Below are positions 6,916 through 15,732 of a DNA stretch of 23,529 nucleotides, one piece after another. This DNA is from Chara braunii. Lineage: Eukaryota; Streptophyta; Charophyceae; Charales; Characeae. The position numbers were made by a program, and so were the translations under genes. The notes under the pieces were generated by a model. That model saw only the letters and a program-made list of their open reading frames with translations, had not been told where the DNA came from and did not search any database. Location of the stretch: NCBI GenBank assembly GCA_003427395.1, contig BFEA01000768.1:350897-374425 (forward strand), written 5' to 3'. Position 1 is the first letter of the stretch. Each line of letters starts with the position of its first letter.

Positions 6916-7038
6916 TTATTGCGCACGTGAAATTGCCTGGGGAGGATTACCGGGTTGGAGTGAGCGTGTTTGTTACCGTGTTATCTTACCTTACCTTACC
7001 TTGCTTACCTGTGTATAGTACTAGCTCGAGATGTTGAC

Positions 7039-7636
7039 CTCCGGGTGACGTGATGAAGACTACGATCGAAGACGTGATGACGAACGTGGGGGCTGAGAAC
7101 GTCGAGCTTACTGACCGGTGGTTTGCTTCAACTTTGAAGAAGAACGACACTACGCTAACCAATGCCCGCAACGAAACCGTCGGGCTAGTCGACCGTCCAC
7201 TTCGACGGATTCGAGACGATCGCGTTCACCAAGGCACTTTGAATTCGGGCGACGCCCACCCAAACAAGGGGAATCAGAGTTGAGGGCGAAGGTTGCGGGG
7301 CTGTCAAAAGGTATCCCTACGATCAAGGAACACTTCGATGAGGCGCGTGCGAAGAAGGAGGAGAAGGCACGTAATAAGTGGGAGAAGGAACGACTGAAGG
7401 AGGAGGCCAAACGAAGGGAAGAAGAGGAGGAACGATAAAAAGGGAAGGAAGCGGCCAGACGAGAAGCTAAGAAGAAGAAGAAGGATGAAAAGGCCAAGAA
7501 GGAGGCCATAGCCAGGGCGGAAATAAAGAAGGATGTTACACTACATGCAGCGACTGAAATACTATAGGGCGAAAATAAAGAAGTGAAATCAAGAATGATT
7601 GGCTACACGAATGGAAGACGTCGTTACTACCGGTGA
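7039..7636 (+). pseudogene. PLE-2 ORF1 remnant: zinc-knuckle, coiled-coil protein
   Basis: The arginine/aspartate-rich N-terminus is legible but interrupted by stops before the knuckle. The knuckle reads CFNFEEERHYANQC: its second Cys is replaced by Phe, so zinc binding should be lost. The Lys/Glu coiled coil follows (7300-7435), then TAA 7436-7438 and a further in-frame stop near 7565. Recognisable sequence continues to TGA 7634-7636. As in PLE-1, this stop overlaps the next frame by a GTGA in the -1 phase. Confidence 0.75.
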
Positions 7637-8282
7637 TTACCAGAGGAGCGAAGGACGTGAAGGCCAAGAAGGTGGTGGAGTTGGTCTCCGACGACGACGA
7701 GGAATCAGACTATAACACCGAGGAGAGCGAGACAAGTGTTACTCTGGAACTGAGTGAGAAGACATATAGATTATGTCTATCCGAGAAGAGGAAGTGTAAG
7801 GATGACGTGAAGATGGAGGACAGTCCCCCGATGGAGTTACCGGCTAAACGGACACCGCGTAGAGTTGGCCTCAAGCCAGTGATTCCGAATGCGCAGTTAA
7901 CCCAATCGAAGAGTAAGGCAAAGGGCCTATACACATTGATTCCAACGAAGACTCGCACACCAGTGAAGACCCCCTTATCAAGACTGAACAAGTCTAGGAA
8001 GACTCCGCTAAGTGGGAGATTGACCTCGGCCAGGCGCTGGCACGACTGAAGTTCCGCGATCCTATCATCAAGGAAATCAAGGGTTGTAACGCTGACGAGC
8101 TACAACGAATGTGCCGAGAGAAGGGTCTGCACTATGAAGGTAAGTTGGACGCTATATTTTGCCTAGCCGAACGTCGAGCGCATCGACACTTCGGATGCGA
8201 GGGTGAAGTCGACGTAATTGACGTACGTCCGATTGAATTAGGAGGAGCTGAAGCTGACGAGTCCGCGGAAACAGAAGGGTGA
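7633..8282 (+). pseudogene. PLE-2 ORF2 remnant: basic protein with SAP-like motif
   Basis: Frame 7633-8049 matches PLE-1 ORF2: an acidic start, SETSVTLELSEKT, SPPMELPAKRTPRR and a KTP-rich basic part. Near 8040 it shifts frame and continues as LKFRDPIIKEIKGC, then ELQRMCREKGLHYEGKLDAI, the SAP-like segment, up to TGA 8280-8282. The first ATG lies well inside the conserved region, arguing against independent initiation. The function is unknown; DNA or chromatin binding is inferred only from the SAP-like motif. Confidence 0.7.
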
Positions 8283-9125
8283 TTGGATATTCCCCTGACA
8301 CACTAGTGGGAGCTATGTAGGTATATCACGCACCATCGATGTTCCCAAGCTTGCACGAACACTAAGTTGGAAGAACTGTTATGGTTATTAGTTATTCTGC
8401 TGGCCTTACACAATCGAGTCCGATGGCTTAACAGGTATGTGGATACGTGGTTACGACTGTACGATGCGCATGGCATTGACTTCATAAGATTGACGAATGT
8501 TATATACGTAGCTATTTCCCCATACTGCAAGGCATGTTATATCAGGAAGACGATACATACATGTATTGTGAGATGGCGTGAGCACCTGTATGTTGTTAGA
8601 AAGAAGACTCGGTCGCATTTTCACAGATGGATCACATCGTTTGGTTGCGGGAATTATCTGTTAGTCCCTATCGATATCTTTGGCAGTAAGGATTTGACGA
8701 AACTGGAGAACCTGGATATCAGTTGTTGGTCGTTGTTTTTAAACACTGCTGGGGTGAAATCTGGGAAGAAATGCGGGAGAAAGAAACTAGCGAAAAGGGA
8801 GACGGATCAGAGAAGAGGGAAGGTGGATTCCCAACCGACGAGGATAGTAATGCCCATTCGATTCTTTTTGCATGAAAGCGAACGAAGTTTCCTGGATCTG
8901 CATGCCTTCCTTGATAATAGACTTGAGGACGGTAATCACCCTTGTACCATAAGATCTGATGGACGGACCGACTGGACACCCAACTGGACACCCAACTGGA
9001 AAAAGATTCGGAAGTCTTTCGGGGACAACAAGGTCAAATTTCAGTCCCGGTGTTGTACTCTTAAAGACTGTAAGTGTTTATTGGAAGCAGGTGGAAGTTT
9101 TGAAATTGTGCACATAGTGAAGTGA
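8283..9125 (+). pseudogene. PLE-2 ORF3 remnant: GIY-YIG domain
   Basis: In frame with the end of ORF2, separated by TGA 8280-8282 and a second stop, TAG 8304-8306. The GIY-YIG region is visible (VIYVAISPYCKACYIRKT, then VRWREHLYV, HFHRW, FGCGNYLLVPID), but the YIG strand has YIRK, with Arg replacing the conserved Gly. A direct doublet of GGACACCCAACT lies at about 8973-8998. The domain ends with FEIVHIVK and TGA 9123-9125. Conserved sequence continues in frame after that stop (KKVLIGILRNPRK), so here ORF3 and the RT are split by one codon only. Confidence 0.75.
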
Positions 9126-11248
9126 AAATCCAAGGGTGGTTACCTAAAGAAGGTGCTTATTGGGATCCTACGGAATCCCCGTAAGTTGTACGACATCCGT
9201 CATTGGGGCAAGAAGGCTTGGCTACGGATCTATCACACAATTAAAGACTTCAGCAATAAGTCCACTAGGAAGTACTTACGTAGGCTTCTTTCTCGTGGTT
9301 TTCGGGATCGCTTTCAGTTGAGTTTGGCCTCAGATCTTACGTTTAGGATTAAGTTCGATGACTGAATTGTGATTTCGGAGGTTAGAAATGTGGGAATGAC
9401 CTATTGATAACCTGTCATCTTCCGACTTTCTTTGTTCTCCACGCACACAGGAAGATTCGCATCGTAGGTACGAAGAATCCTACGATAGCTGACCTATTGC
9501 ACAACCATAGACATGCATCGACTTATGGTGCACTTACCTGTACTTGTGCAGGTATGGACTTCCTGCGTGTGAATGAGCACGTTAAGTTTCGACTTCGCGA
9601 GGTAGCAGATTTGCACCCGCTATTGTCGAATGCAAATAACGTACCCAAGATCGAGGTGACGAATAGACTGGAGTTGCTGCATACTGAACTGTGTGAGGGA
9701 TTTTTGAATTGGAAGAACCTGGGTGGTGTTGCCCCTGACTGTTCTGGAGTCGACATTTCCGCTTGCCTGACGCTAGGGAATGTTATGTCGTCTTGTCTAT
9801 CTTTGAATAAGGCTCTAGCATTAAAAGCTGAAGGATTTGGTCATCTCCCCCGTGGATAGAAATCCTAGGGAGACGGTTATTATGTGCCCAGCCACATATT
9901 ATGTTGCGATGATGAGTACTTTTGTTTGCAACACCGGCTACCCAATTGTTAATACTACAGAGGGAGAGATCTTGCGAGAGATTCGCGAAGACACCTTACG
10001 TCGAGGTATTGACAAGTCGGTGAGCTGGGATATGAAGGGATCTTTTGGTGCTGCATATGTGATTCCAAAGCAGGACTTACGTCGTTTCAGACCAATCTGT
10101 CCGTCCTTTAACGAACCAATGGTCAAAACAGGTCGTCTGATGAGTAAGGCTCCGAACCACCTTCTGAGTAGCTTGCTGAGGAGGTGGCATTTCAATCTTC
10201 GTGCCGTCTCAAATTTGCCAGCACGGTTGGAGGTGATCAATAAACAACTGGGCAAGTTACCTGGTGAACGATTGGTCACCTCATACTCCTTCGACATCAA
10301 GGAGATGTTTTCCAAGTTCCCACACGAGTCAATCCTGAATGCAGTGGATTGGATTGTTGAGTACCATTTGACTAAGGGGCATGGATTTGTGCGAGTAAAT
10401 ACCTGAGGTAAAGGCACGATGATCAATAAACAACTGGGCAAGTTACCTGGTGAACGATTGGTCACCTCATACTCCTTCGACATCAAGGAGATGTTTTCCA
10501 AGTTCCCACACGAGTCGATCCTGAATGCAGTGGATTGGATTGTTGAGTACCATTTGACTAAGGGGCATGGATTTGTGCGAGTAAATACCTGAGGTAAAGG
10601 CACGATGTTCGGGGTAACAACAGGGGCTGATCATTGGAAGAAGCTGGATTTGGAAACAGTGAAGCAATTTGTTCACTTGGAAATGGAGCACACGTACTTT
10701 TATGCGACTGGTGTTTTGCTCAGACAAGCAGTGGGTGTCCCCATGGGCAAAAGCATGAGCCCTCCTATTGCCTGCATCATGTGCGCCTTTTCTGAGTATC
10801 AGATGATCTGCACACTTGGACGGGACTGCCGCATTTTTGGTGCACTGAGATTGATTGATGATGTGTTGTTGGTTGTTTCTAGCCAGGATGAGAAGACACG
10901 TTGGCGTATTGTCAAGGCCTTGACTAATTGCTACCCTGACGGACTGATACTGAAAAGAACAATGGATCTGGCACCGCAGAGTTTCTGGGCTGCCAAATCA
11001 GAACACAGCAATCATACCTGTTCATTGGTTGCGTACAGCTGTCAAGAAATGAGAACTGTACCTGGAGCCATGACAAGTTGACCATACAGAATGGACATTT
11101 TTTCCATTCATGGGGTAGCAAGAAGCAAAAGAGTGCAGTTATAGGCAGCCACCTGCATCGGATTCATCAGAACACATCAATTCGTCCCGAGATCCTGAGA
11201 TGGGTGTTAGGATTGCAGTAGGAGTGGTTAAGAAGGATTTCCCGCTGA
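9126..11248 (+). pseudogene. PLE-2 ORF4 remnant: Penelope-type reverse transcriptase
   Basis: RT motifs are present: FRPICPSFNEP, WHFNLRAVS, motif A YSFDIKEMF with the Asp kept (10293-10295), motif B GVPMGKSMSPP, motif C LIDDV and, after a frameshift near 10965, FLGCQI. Breaks: TGA 9363-9365, frameshifts near 9370-9440 and 9840, TGA 10404-10406 (repeated at 10590-10592 by a tandem duplication), the 10965 frameshift and TAG 11219-11221. Legible sequence ends about 11248, with no nuclease domain after it. The stop at 10404 replaces an Arg codon seen in PLE-1 and could be CGA to TGA. Confidence 0.85.
10235..10606 (+). repeat. 186-bp tandem duplication inside the PLE-2 RT
   Basis: Units 10235-10420 and 10421-10606 are almost identical (A/G difference in GAGTC(A/G)ATCC). 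The unit is exactly 62 codons, contains motif A and ends just after the premature TGA, so both motif A and the stop are doubled. Confidence 0.92.
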
Positions 11249-11252
11249 GATT

Positions 11253-11917
11253 TGTGAACAGGGTTTTTCACCAATTGGTAGTCAGTGTGACCGGCTGTGG
11301 AGACGAACTATCAACCTTGTGTGAAATGAGTAGTTTTGAAGTAGAACAGGGATAGCTTTGTAAGGTTGGAGTAGATGAGGTAGTCATGATTGATGTGTTT
11401 TGTCTTTTTTGTGCTTGTAGATGGAGGAACTAGAATTAGCAAACTGCACATCTGAACACGTTCCCTTGGTTTGTGAGCCTGGACTTTTTCAGGTATCCGT
11501 GCCAGTGGAGGCTCGAACCAGGTACCGGTCAGGACCTGATTGATGATCGTGAGTTTGTTTGTCTGGAAGTTTTGATCCGGGGTCAGCGGGTAATAACTGT
11601 AGGATGGACCCGGTACTTCTAGAATAGTGTAGTACCTTTGGTGACTTGGAACCTGGAACGGGTTGTTAGCCCAGTCAACCTACCTCTATGTAGGCATGGA
11701 TTAGTAAGACCTCTTTGGTCCCGCTATCGACTCCAACCATGACGAAGGCGGATGATCAATGCGGGGTGGAATGTGGTACGCGGCGGTTCTTGGGTTTGAA
11801 GATTGGAAAAGTGGAACCAATGATTAGTGGTATGTGTCTACGTGTCATTCTGTGACTACGAGTGAACGGCTTTGTGTGTCTCTCACACTTGTCTGTCACC
11901 ATACCCTTCTCAACTCA
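11253..11917 (+). repeat. PLE-2 right pseudo-LTR
   Basis: Direct repeat of 6243-6915 (see that entry for the differences). It ends at CTCAACTCA and abuts the right arm of the long inverted repeat. Confidence 0.88.
11562..11623 (+). other. Conserved stem-loop in PLE-2 right pseudo-LTR
   Basis: The counterpart of 6510-6571. TCTGGAAGT (11562-11570) pairs with ACTTCTAGA (11615-11623) through one G.U pair, and the CCGGG/CCCGG inner stem is unchanged. Confidence 0.5.
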
Positions 11918-11921
11918 ACCC

Positions 11922-12081
11922 GGGCGTGCAAAAAAAAAAAAAAAATTTTTTTTTTTTTTTTTTTTTTTTTGCCTTTCTGAGCTTTCCCAGAGGACTCCAA
12001 ATCCGGGGTCTTTCAATTTCTGAGAGTTGGCTGTCAAGAAGGGGGGGGAAGGCGGGTATAAATTTATTTTAGAGAGGCTAA
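11922..12081 (-). repeat. Right arm of long inverted repeat
   Basis: The reverse complement of the blocks at 5512-5700: CCCGGGCGTG, A-run/T-run, GCTTTCCCAGAGGACTCC, TTTCTGAGAGTTGGCTGTC, AGAGGCTAA. The two arms enclose the whole of PLE-2. Confidence 0.75.
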
Positions 12082-12313
12082 TGAAACGGTATTCACCAGC
12101 TTGCAGTAGCTGCCGCAGATCCCAGGGCTCGATCCCTAGTCCCCACCTTACCTGTGTATAGTATCTGTGTTGACCCTCAGAGTTGAACCCGTGACCTGTG
12201 TATTTGTAACAGTTGGTAGGTTGTCGTAGGGTCCATAGGTAGCAGGGGTTCGATCTGTAGACCTGTCGAGTAGGAGTTCTAGTCAGGTCTAGCAGTCGTA
12301 GCTGTAGCTGTCT

Positions 12314-12425
12314 CGAAGGGTCAAGGTCGTAGCTGCTACAGTCCGGAAAGGTCAAGGTCGTAGTTGCTACAGTAACGAAAGGCCAAGTCTACGGCCTTCC
12401 GGAAGGTCCTAGTAGTGGCCTTTCG
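12314..12425 (+). repeat. 31-bp tandem repeat plus nested palindromes
   Basis: About 2.5 copies of a 31-bp unit containing GGTCAAGGTCGTAG(C/T)TGCTACAGT start near 12319, 12350 and 12381. It then runs into an inverted repeat CGAAAGGCC (12376-12384) / GGCCTTTCG (12417-12425) enclosing the perfect palindrome CCTTCCGGAAGG (12395-12406). This lies in the presumed U3 region, where such repeats often serve as enhancer units; that role is unproven here. Confidence 0.7.
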
Positions 12426-12590
12426 AAGTTGCCCACGTTTAAGCTGAGGCAAGTGGGCAAGTGGTGGAAGTCTACCTGGCTGAGTCAACAGTCCCAGTCC
12501 CCAGTCAGTCCTTGTCCAGTCAAGCAAGGACCGCATGGGACTGTGTGCACTTCGGGCATGGGAAAGGGCCAGACCAACGCGCTGCAGAAG

Positions 12591-12597
12591 TATAAAT
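12591..12597 (+). promoter_or_regulatory. Possible TATA box of the LTR promoter
   Basis: TATAAAT within GAAGTATAAATCAAGAGGC, followed by a CATT/ATTC-rich stretch. It lies ~420 bp before the presumed LTR end, a plausible U3/R arrangement for a plant LTR element. Confidence 0.5.
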
Positions 12598-13012
12598 CAA
12601 GAGGCAGCGCCCAGTCATTCATTCATTCCTGCGTGAGCCATGCAGAAACGCTGCCACAACGACTTGTGCTAGGTGGTCTGCAGTGAGCCCGAAGACGAAG
12701 TGGGCGGAGAGAAGGAGCGTAGCCATAGCGATAGGGTAGTAGCGGCCATAGCCGCCTTAGCTGTAGTTCGAGTTCCGCGTGTGAGTGTGTGAGTGTGAAC
12801 AAAGTACCGCATGTGGGATATCCAGGGTGATCCTGTCAATGCGAACAGAGAGTTGTGTGGGCGCTGAGTCGCCATAGCCATCGAAGTGAACTTGTATCTG
12901 ATCTGTGTTCTCGGTTACCATATCTCTGAGTTCTGAGTGGGTGCTTGTCGCCAGTTTGCTGCGCACCTGTTTGCATGCATGAGAGTGTGAATGAGATCGA
13001 GTCTGATTGCAT

Positions 13013-13024
13013 TGGTATCGGAGC
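13013..13024 (+). other. Probable primer-binding site (initiator Met tRNA)
   Basis: TGGTATCGGAGC differs by one base from the standard plant LTR-element site TGGTATCAGAGC, which is complementary to the 3' end of initiator methionine tRNA. It follows a CA dinucleotide (13010-13011) that would end the 5' LTR. Confidence 0.55.
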
Positions 13025-13183
13025 TGGTACCCACTATTCCACGCGCAGCGTTGTGTGTCGCAGGGAGAGTGATGCGCCATAGCCGAAGTGGCTAACGAAG
13101 AAGAAGTCCCCCATAGCGGACACGGAGGTTGAAGAAGCCGCCGAGCGCACCAGCAGAGAAGACCACGACGAAGAAGAAGACAG

Positions 13184-13189
<6 letters not shown>

Positions 13190-13264
<75 letters not shown>
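13190..13264 (+). repeat. (GA)n microsatellite and partial duplication
   Basis: About 37 GA units. The following block TGAGCGATACAAG(A/T)TTGGTT with ACGTACCT recurs 76 bp later (13270 and 13346), again preceded by a GA-rich tract (13323-13345). Confidence 0.9.
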
Positions 13265-13268
<4 letters not shown>

Positions 13269-13670
13269 TTGAGCGATACAAGATTGGTTAACTACGTACC
13301 TGCGTTGAAGACATCGCTACGGCGAGAGAGAGGGAGAGAGAGAGATGAGCGATACAAGTTTGGTTGTCACGTACCTATGATGTGTGCCGTGCAGTCCCAC
13401 GAGGAAGAAGGAGGCGGCCATAGCTGCGGAGCTCGACCACAGAGAAATGGAAGAGGGTGAAAGAGAGGACAGGGAAGGAGACCAAGAAGGGCGAAGGAAG
13501 CCATAGCCGAGGAGGAGAGGGGAGAGACGAACAAAAAAAAAAAAAAAAAAGAGGAAGAAGCCAGCAGGGGTGAAGAGAAGGAGGCGAGGTAAGGAAAAGG
13601 AAGGAGAAGGGTGGCGACGAAGGTGAAGCCGGCCGCCATAGCCAGAGTTAACCGGAGGTGTTGTCCGGTG

Positions 13671-13756
13671 TTGACCAGAGTTGACCGGGGGTTGACCCGG
13701 GGTTGACTGAGCGTTGACCAAGGGGTTGACCAAGGCCGTTGACCACGAGTTTGACC
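13671..13756 (+). promoter_or_regulatory. Array of eight TTGAC (W-box-like) motifs
   Basis: TTGAC occurs at 13671, 13681, 13692, 13703, 13714, 13726, 13739 and 13751, seven of them as TTGACC. Spacings of 10-13 bp are close to one DNA turn. TTGAC(C/T) is the W-box bound by plant WRKY factors, so the array could be an enhancer; it may equally be a degenerate ~11-bp minisatellite. Confidence 0.55.
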
Positions 13757-14356
13757 AAGCTGGAGCCGGTATAATCTCGCCAAGCCGTCAACCTATCCCC
13801 TCGCCCTATGGATGTGCACACACCCTGTGGTACTTGTTGAGTCAAGTCTGTCTGTCTCTTCTTTCTGCATCGAGTCCCTTCTGTCCAGATGTAGGAACTC
13901 TGTGGATGAAGGATAGGGCCTTGTTGACCAAACCCACACGGGCTGAGTAGGGCTAGAGACTGTGTTTGATGACTCGACTGTCCCGGAGGACACGAACCCT
14001 CCCAAGGACCGGTACTGACCGGCGGGCTGCTCGGTGTGGCACGGTAGGCCCAAAATCCGAGCTGTGGGCTGCACAACAGGTCGTCTACGTCTTGAGAAGA
14101 CCTGCTGATCGCGTCGTCCTATCTGCGACGTTAAATAATTCCTGAGGAGTTACGGGGGATCTCCTGAAATGCCTCCTGATCAGCAACAGGTCTTGTAGTG
14201 ACAGCCTTAGAGTAGATCTAGGCTAGAGACCCTAGTTGACTGGATCCTGTCCGGATTTTGTAAGTCTTTAGATTGAGTCAGTAGGTGTGTCAGTCAGGGG
14301 GAGTAGAATCTAAGTGGTGAGGAGGGGAACCGTTGTCCGGTTGTGCACCAATCACC
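13757..14356 (+). other. Ty3 element leader, no gene
   Basis: Non-coding between the TTGAC array and the gag ATG. Short overlapping frames on both strands show no family signature. A short palindromic pair, GACCTGCTGATC and GATCAGCAACAGGTC, flanks about 14099-14193 and would let the leader RNA fold back. Confidence 0.5.
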
Positions 14357-15337
14357 ATGATCGACACCCGTAGTGGGAAGAGTACTGCCCCTCAATCCGA
14401 GCCTGAGCAGGCCCGAATTGCCGCCATCCTGAGGGAGAGGAAAGAGAAGAAGGAGCTCCTGAAGCAGGCGAAGTTAAAGGCTATTGCAGAGGAGCAGGCG
14501 ACGAAGAAGAAGAGATTAAAGGAAGAGATGTTAAGATTTCAAAAGGAGAAGATGATGTTGTTAGAGCGAGAGGAAGAAGAGAGGAGGAAGGTTGCCGAAG
14601 AAGAAGCAGCAGCAGAGGACGAGGAAGAAGAAGAAGAAGAGCCCCTTGAAAGAAGACGTGGAGAAGAGAGAGGGGAGGCAAGTGGCACGAAAGGGGAAGA
14701 TGCGTGGATGGAAAAGAAGATTACAGAGTGGGTGGCTAACTTATCGTTAGGGGAGGATGAGGAGGCACAATTGTATGTACCGCAGGAGGAGGGAGAAGTG
14801 TTTGCCAGGGAGTTGGAGACAATAGAGGACCCCCTGGAACACCAAACAATAGAAGATGAAAATAAGCTGGAGTGGAAGTTGAGAATGATGAGGGAGAAGA
14901 AGAGGAGGAGAGAGGAGGCCAACAGGGTGGCGAAAAAAGTGGAGAAGGTTCAAGCCTGTAGACAGGAGGTGCAGGCACAAGCCGAGGTCCCCGCCAAATT
15001 CAATAAGATTCCGGGGTACCTAGAGATTCTGAGCAAGGCCTGGGTAGAAGAACATCAGGCCGTCAAGGGTCAATATGTGACCTTGCATGCCATCCGATCT
15101 GGGTTTAGGGAGTTTCCGCACCACGTGGTAACCCACGTCGACGTAGTAACCCACGTCGGGACCGAGGTCAAGAAACTAATGGAAGGCGCAGAGAAGTTTT
15201 GTGTCGGCGCCATTGAGGGCGCCAAAGTTGTGGCTGCGGCAGAAGCCGAAGCACATCCCCGCAAGGAGCCAGTAAAGCTCAAATTCCCTGACGCATATGG
15301 CGGGAAGGAGGAGGAAAATTTTGATAATTGGGAGTCA
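14357..15337 (+). pseudogene. Ty3 gag, N-terminal part
   Basis: The start is taken at ATG 14357 (MIDTRSGKST); the frame is open slightly further up but without ATG. The first ~200 residues are Glu/Lys/Arg-rich and predicted coiled coil, with an acidic block (EEEAAAEDEEEEEEEP) and further RRREEA-type segments. A more globular gag region follows (IPGYLEILSKAWVEEHQAVK, then PVKLKFPDAYGGKEEENFDNWE). Gag forms the particle shell that packages element RNA. The frame is lost after NFDNWES, where foreign sequence begins; gag resumes about 360 bp later in another frame. Confidence 0.75.
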
Positions 15338-15695
15338 ACTCATTCTCGGTGAACTTATAAATAAGAAATAATGAGTCAAATAAGGGTGCGAAGGCCACTC
15401 TGACTTATTTATTTATTTTATTTATATAATAATAAGGCAACTTGAGTTGGAGAGCCGTGTGATGGGCGACCATCTCGCACGGTTCGGAGAGCACTTGTTA
15501 CGACCATCCAGGCTCGACTCTTTCTTCGAGCCTAGCGGTGAAACTCTTGACTTTATTCGTGTTTTAATGACATTATGTACCCGTAAAAAATGGCCGGGAA
15601 ATCTTGGCCTTACGGGTACCACCCTTGAGTTCGTTTTGCTGTTTCTGAAGCAAGTTCCTTTGTTAATAGTTACGTGTACTTACAACACATCTTGT
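15338..15695 (+). other. Insertion in gag carrying group II intron 3' sequence
   Basis: Unrelated to gag on both sides. It begins A/T-rich with TAAATAAGAAATAATGAG, contains GTGCG at 15386-15390, and has an A/T stretch (15404-15435) in the place of domain IV. Then come the D5/D6 elements and a distal part with a 10-bp stem GTACCCGTAA/TTACGGGTAC near 15577-15619. Organellar origin (mitochondrial or plastid) is inferred from the intron. The boundaries are approximate and no target-site duplication was recognised. Confidence 0.6.
15452..15551 (+). ncRNA. Group II intron domain V and putative domain VI
   Basis: D5 is exactly 34 nt (15452-15485): GAGCCGTGT pairs with GCACGGTTC (9 bp, with the AGC triad and its G.U pair), a 2-nt bulge TC, a 5-bp upper stem GATGG/CCATC and a GNRA loop GCGA. 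This is the canonical D5 layout. D6 (15487-15548): GAGAG pairs with CTCTT and CAC with GTG, leaving bulged A residues 15541-15543 as branch-point candidates, with a distal stem AGGCTCGA/TCGAGCCT. The next bases, GAC, give an AC end at 15551, 8 nt after A15543, as expected for a 3' splice site. Confidence 0.82.
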
Positions 15696-15732
15696 TTTGT
15701 TAATAGTTACGTGTACTTACAACACATCTTGT
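15659..15732 (+). repeat. 37-bp tandem duplication at the gag junction
   Basis: TTTGTTAATAGTTACGTGTA and the following TTACAACACATCTTGT occur twice with period 37. The second copy reads in frame into gag (VNSYVYLQHILSEEQ), so the first copy probably arose with or after the insertion. Confidence 0.85.

Larger units (their letters stand above)
6243..11917 (+). mobile_element. PLE-2: decayed relative of PLE-1
   Basis: Bounded by ~670-bp direct repeats (6243-6915 and 11253-11917). It encodes broken homologues of all four PLE-1 frames in the same order and relative phase. Protein similarity is clear throughout (SPPMELPxKRTP, WREHxYV, ILRNPRK, WHFNL, SFxIKEMFS, PMGKxxSPP, LIDDV), but the DNA is well diverged, so this is another family or an old relative. 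No hammerhead core was recognised in its repeats. Multiple stops and frameshifts make it a pseudo-element. Confidence 0.85.
12724..13643 (+). repeat. Cluster of eight CCATAGC motifs
   Basis: CCATAGC occurs near 12724, 12745, 12876, 13078, 13111, 13419, 13501 and 13637, usually as GCCATAGCC or GCCATAGCG. Spacing is irregular and the sequence between copies differs. Eight copies of a 7-mer in ~920 bp is far above chance. The cluster spans the presumed LTR end and leader. Confidence 0.6.

Noticed and set aside
9938-10603. Minus-strand 221-codon frame
   Set aside because: It is the antisense of the RT and is long only because the 186-bp duplication has no antisense stop.
12115-12270. GGCTCGATCC and GGGGTTCGATC as tRNA/SINE B boxes
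   Set aside because: No A box at a suitable distance, no acceptor stem and no cloverleaf.
12757-13281. Minus-strand 174-codon frame with a long Leu-Ser repeat
   Set aside because: The Leu-Ser repeat is a translation of the GA microsatellite; no other support.
13317-14076. Overlapping minus-strand frames of 138-142 codons
   Set aside because: Low-complexity and proline-rich, overlapping each other in different frames over repeats; no recognisable domain.
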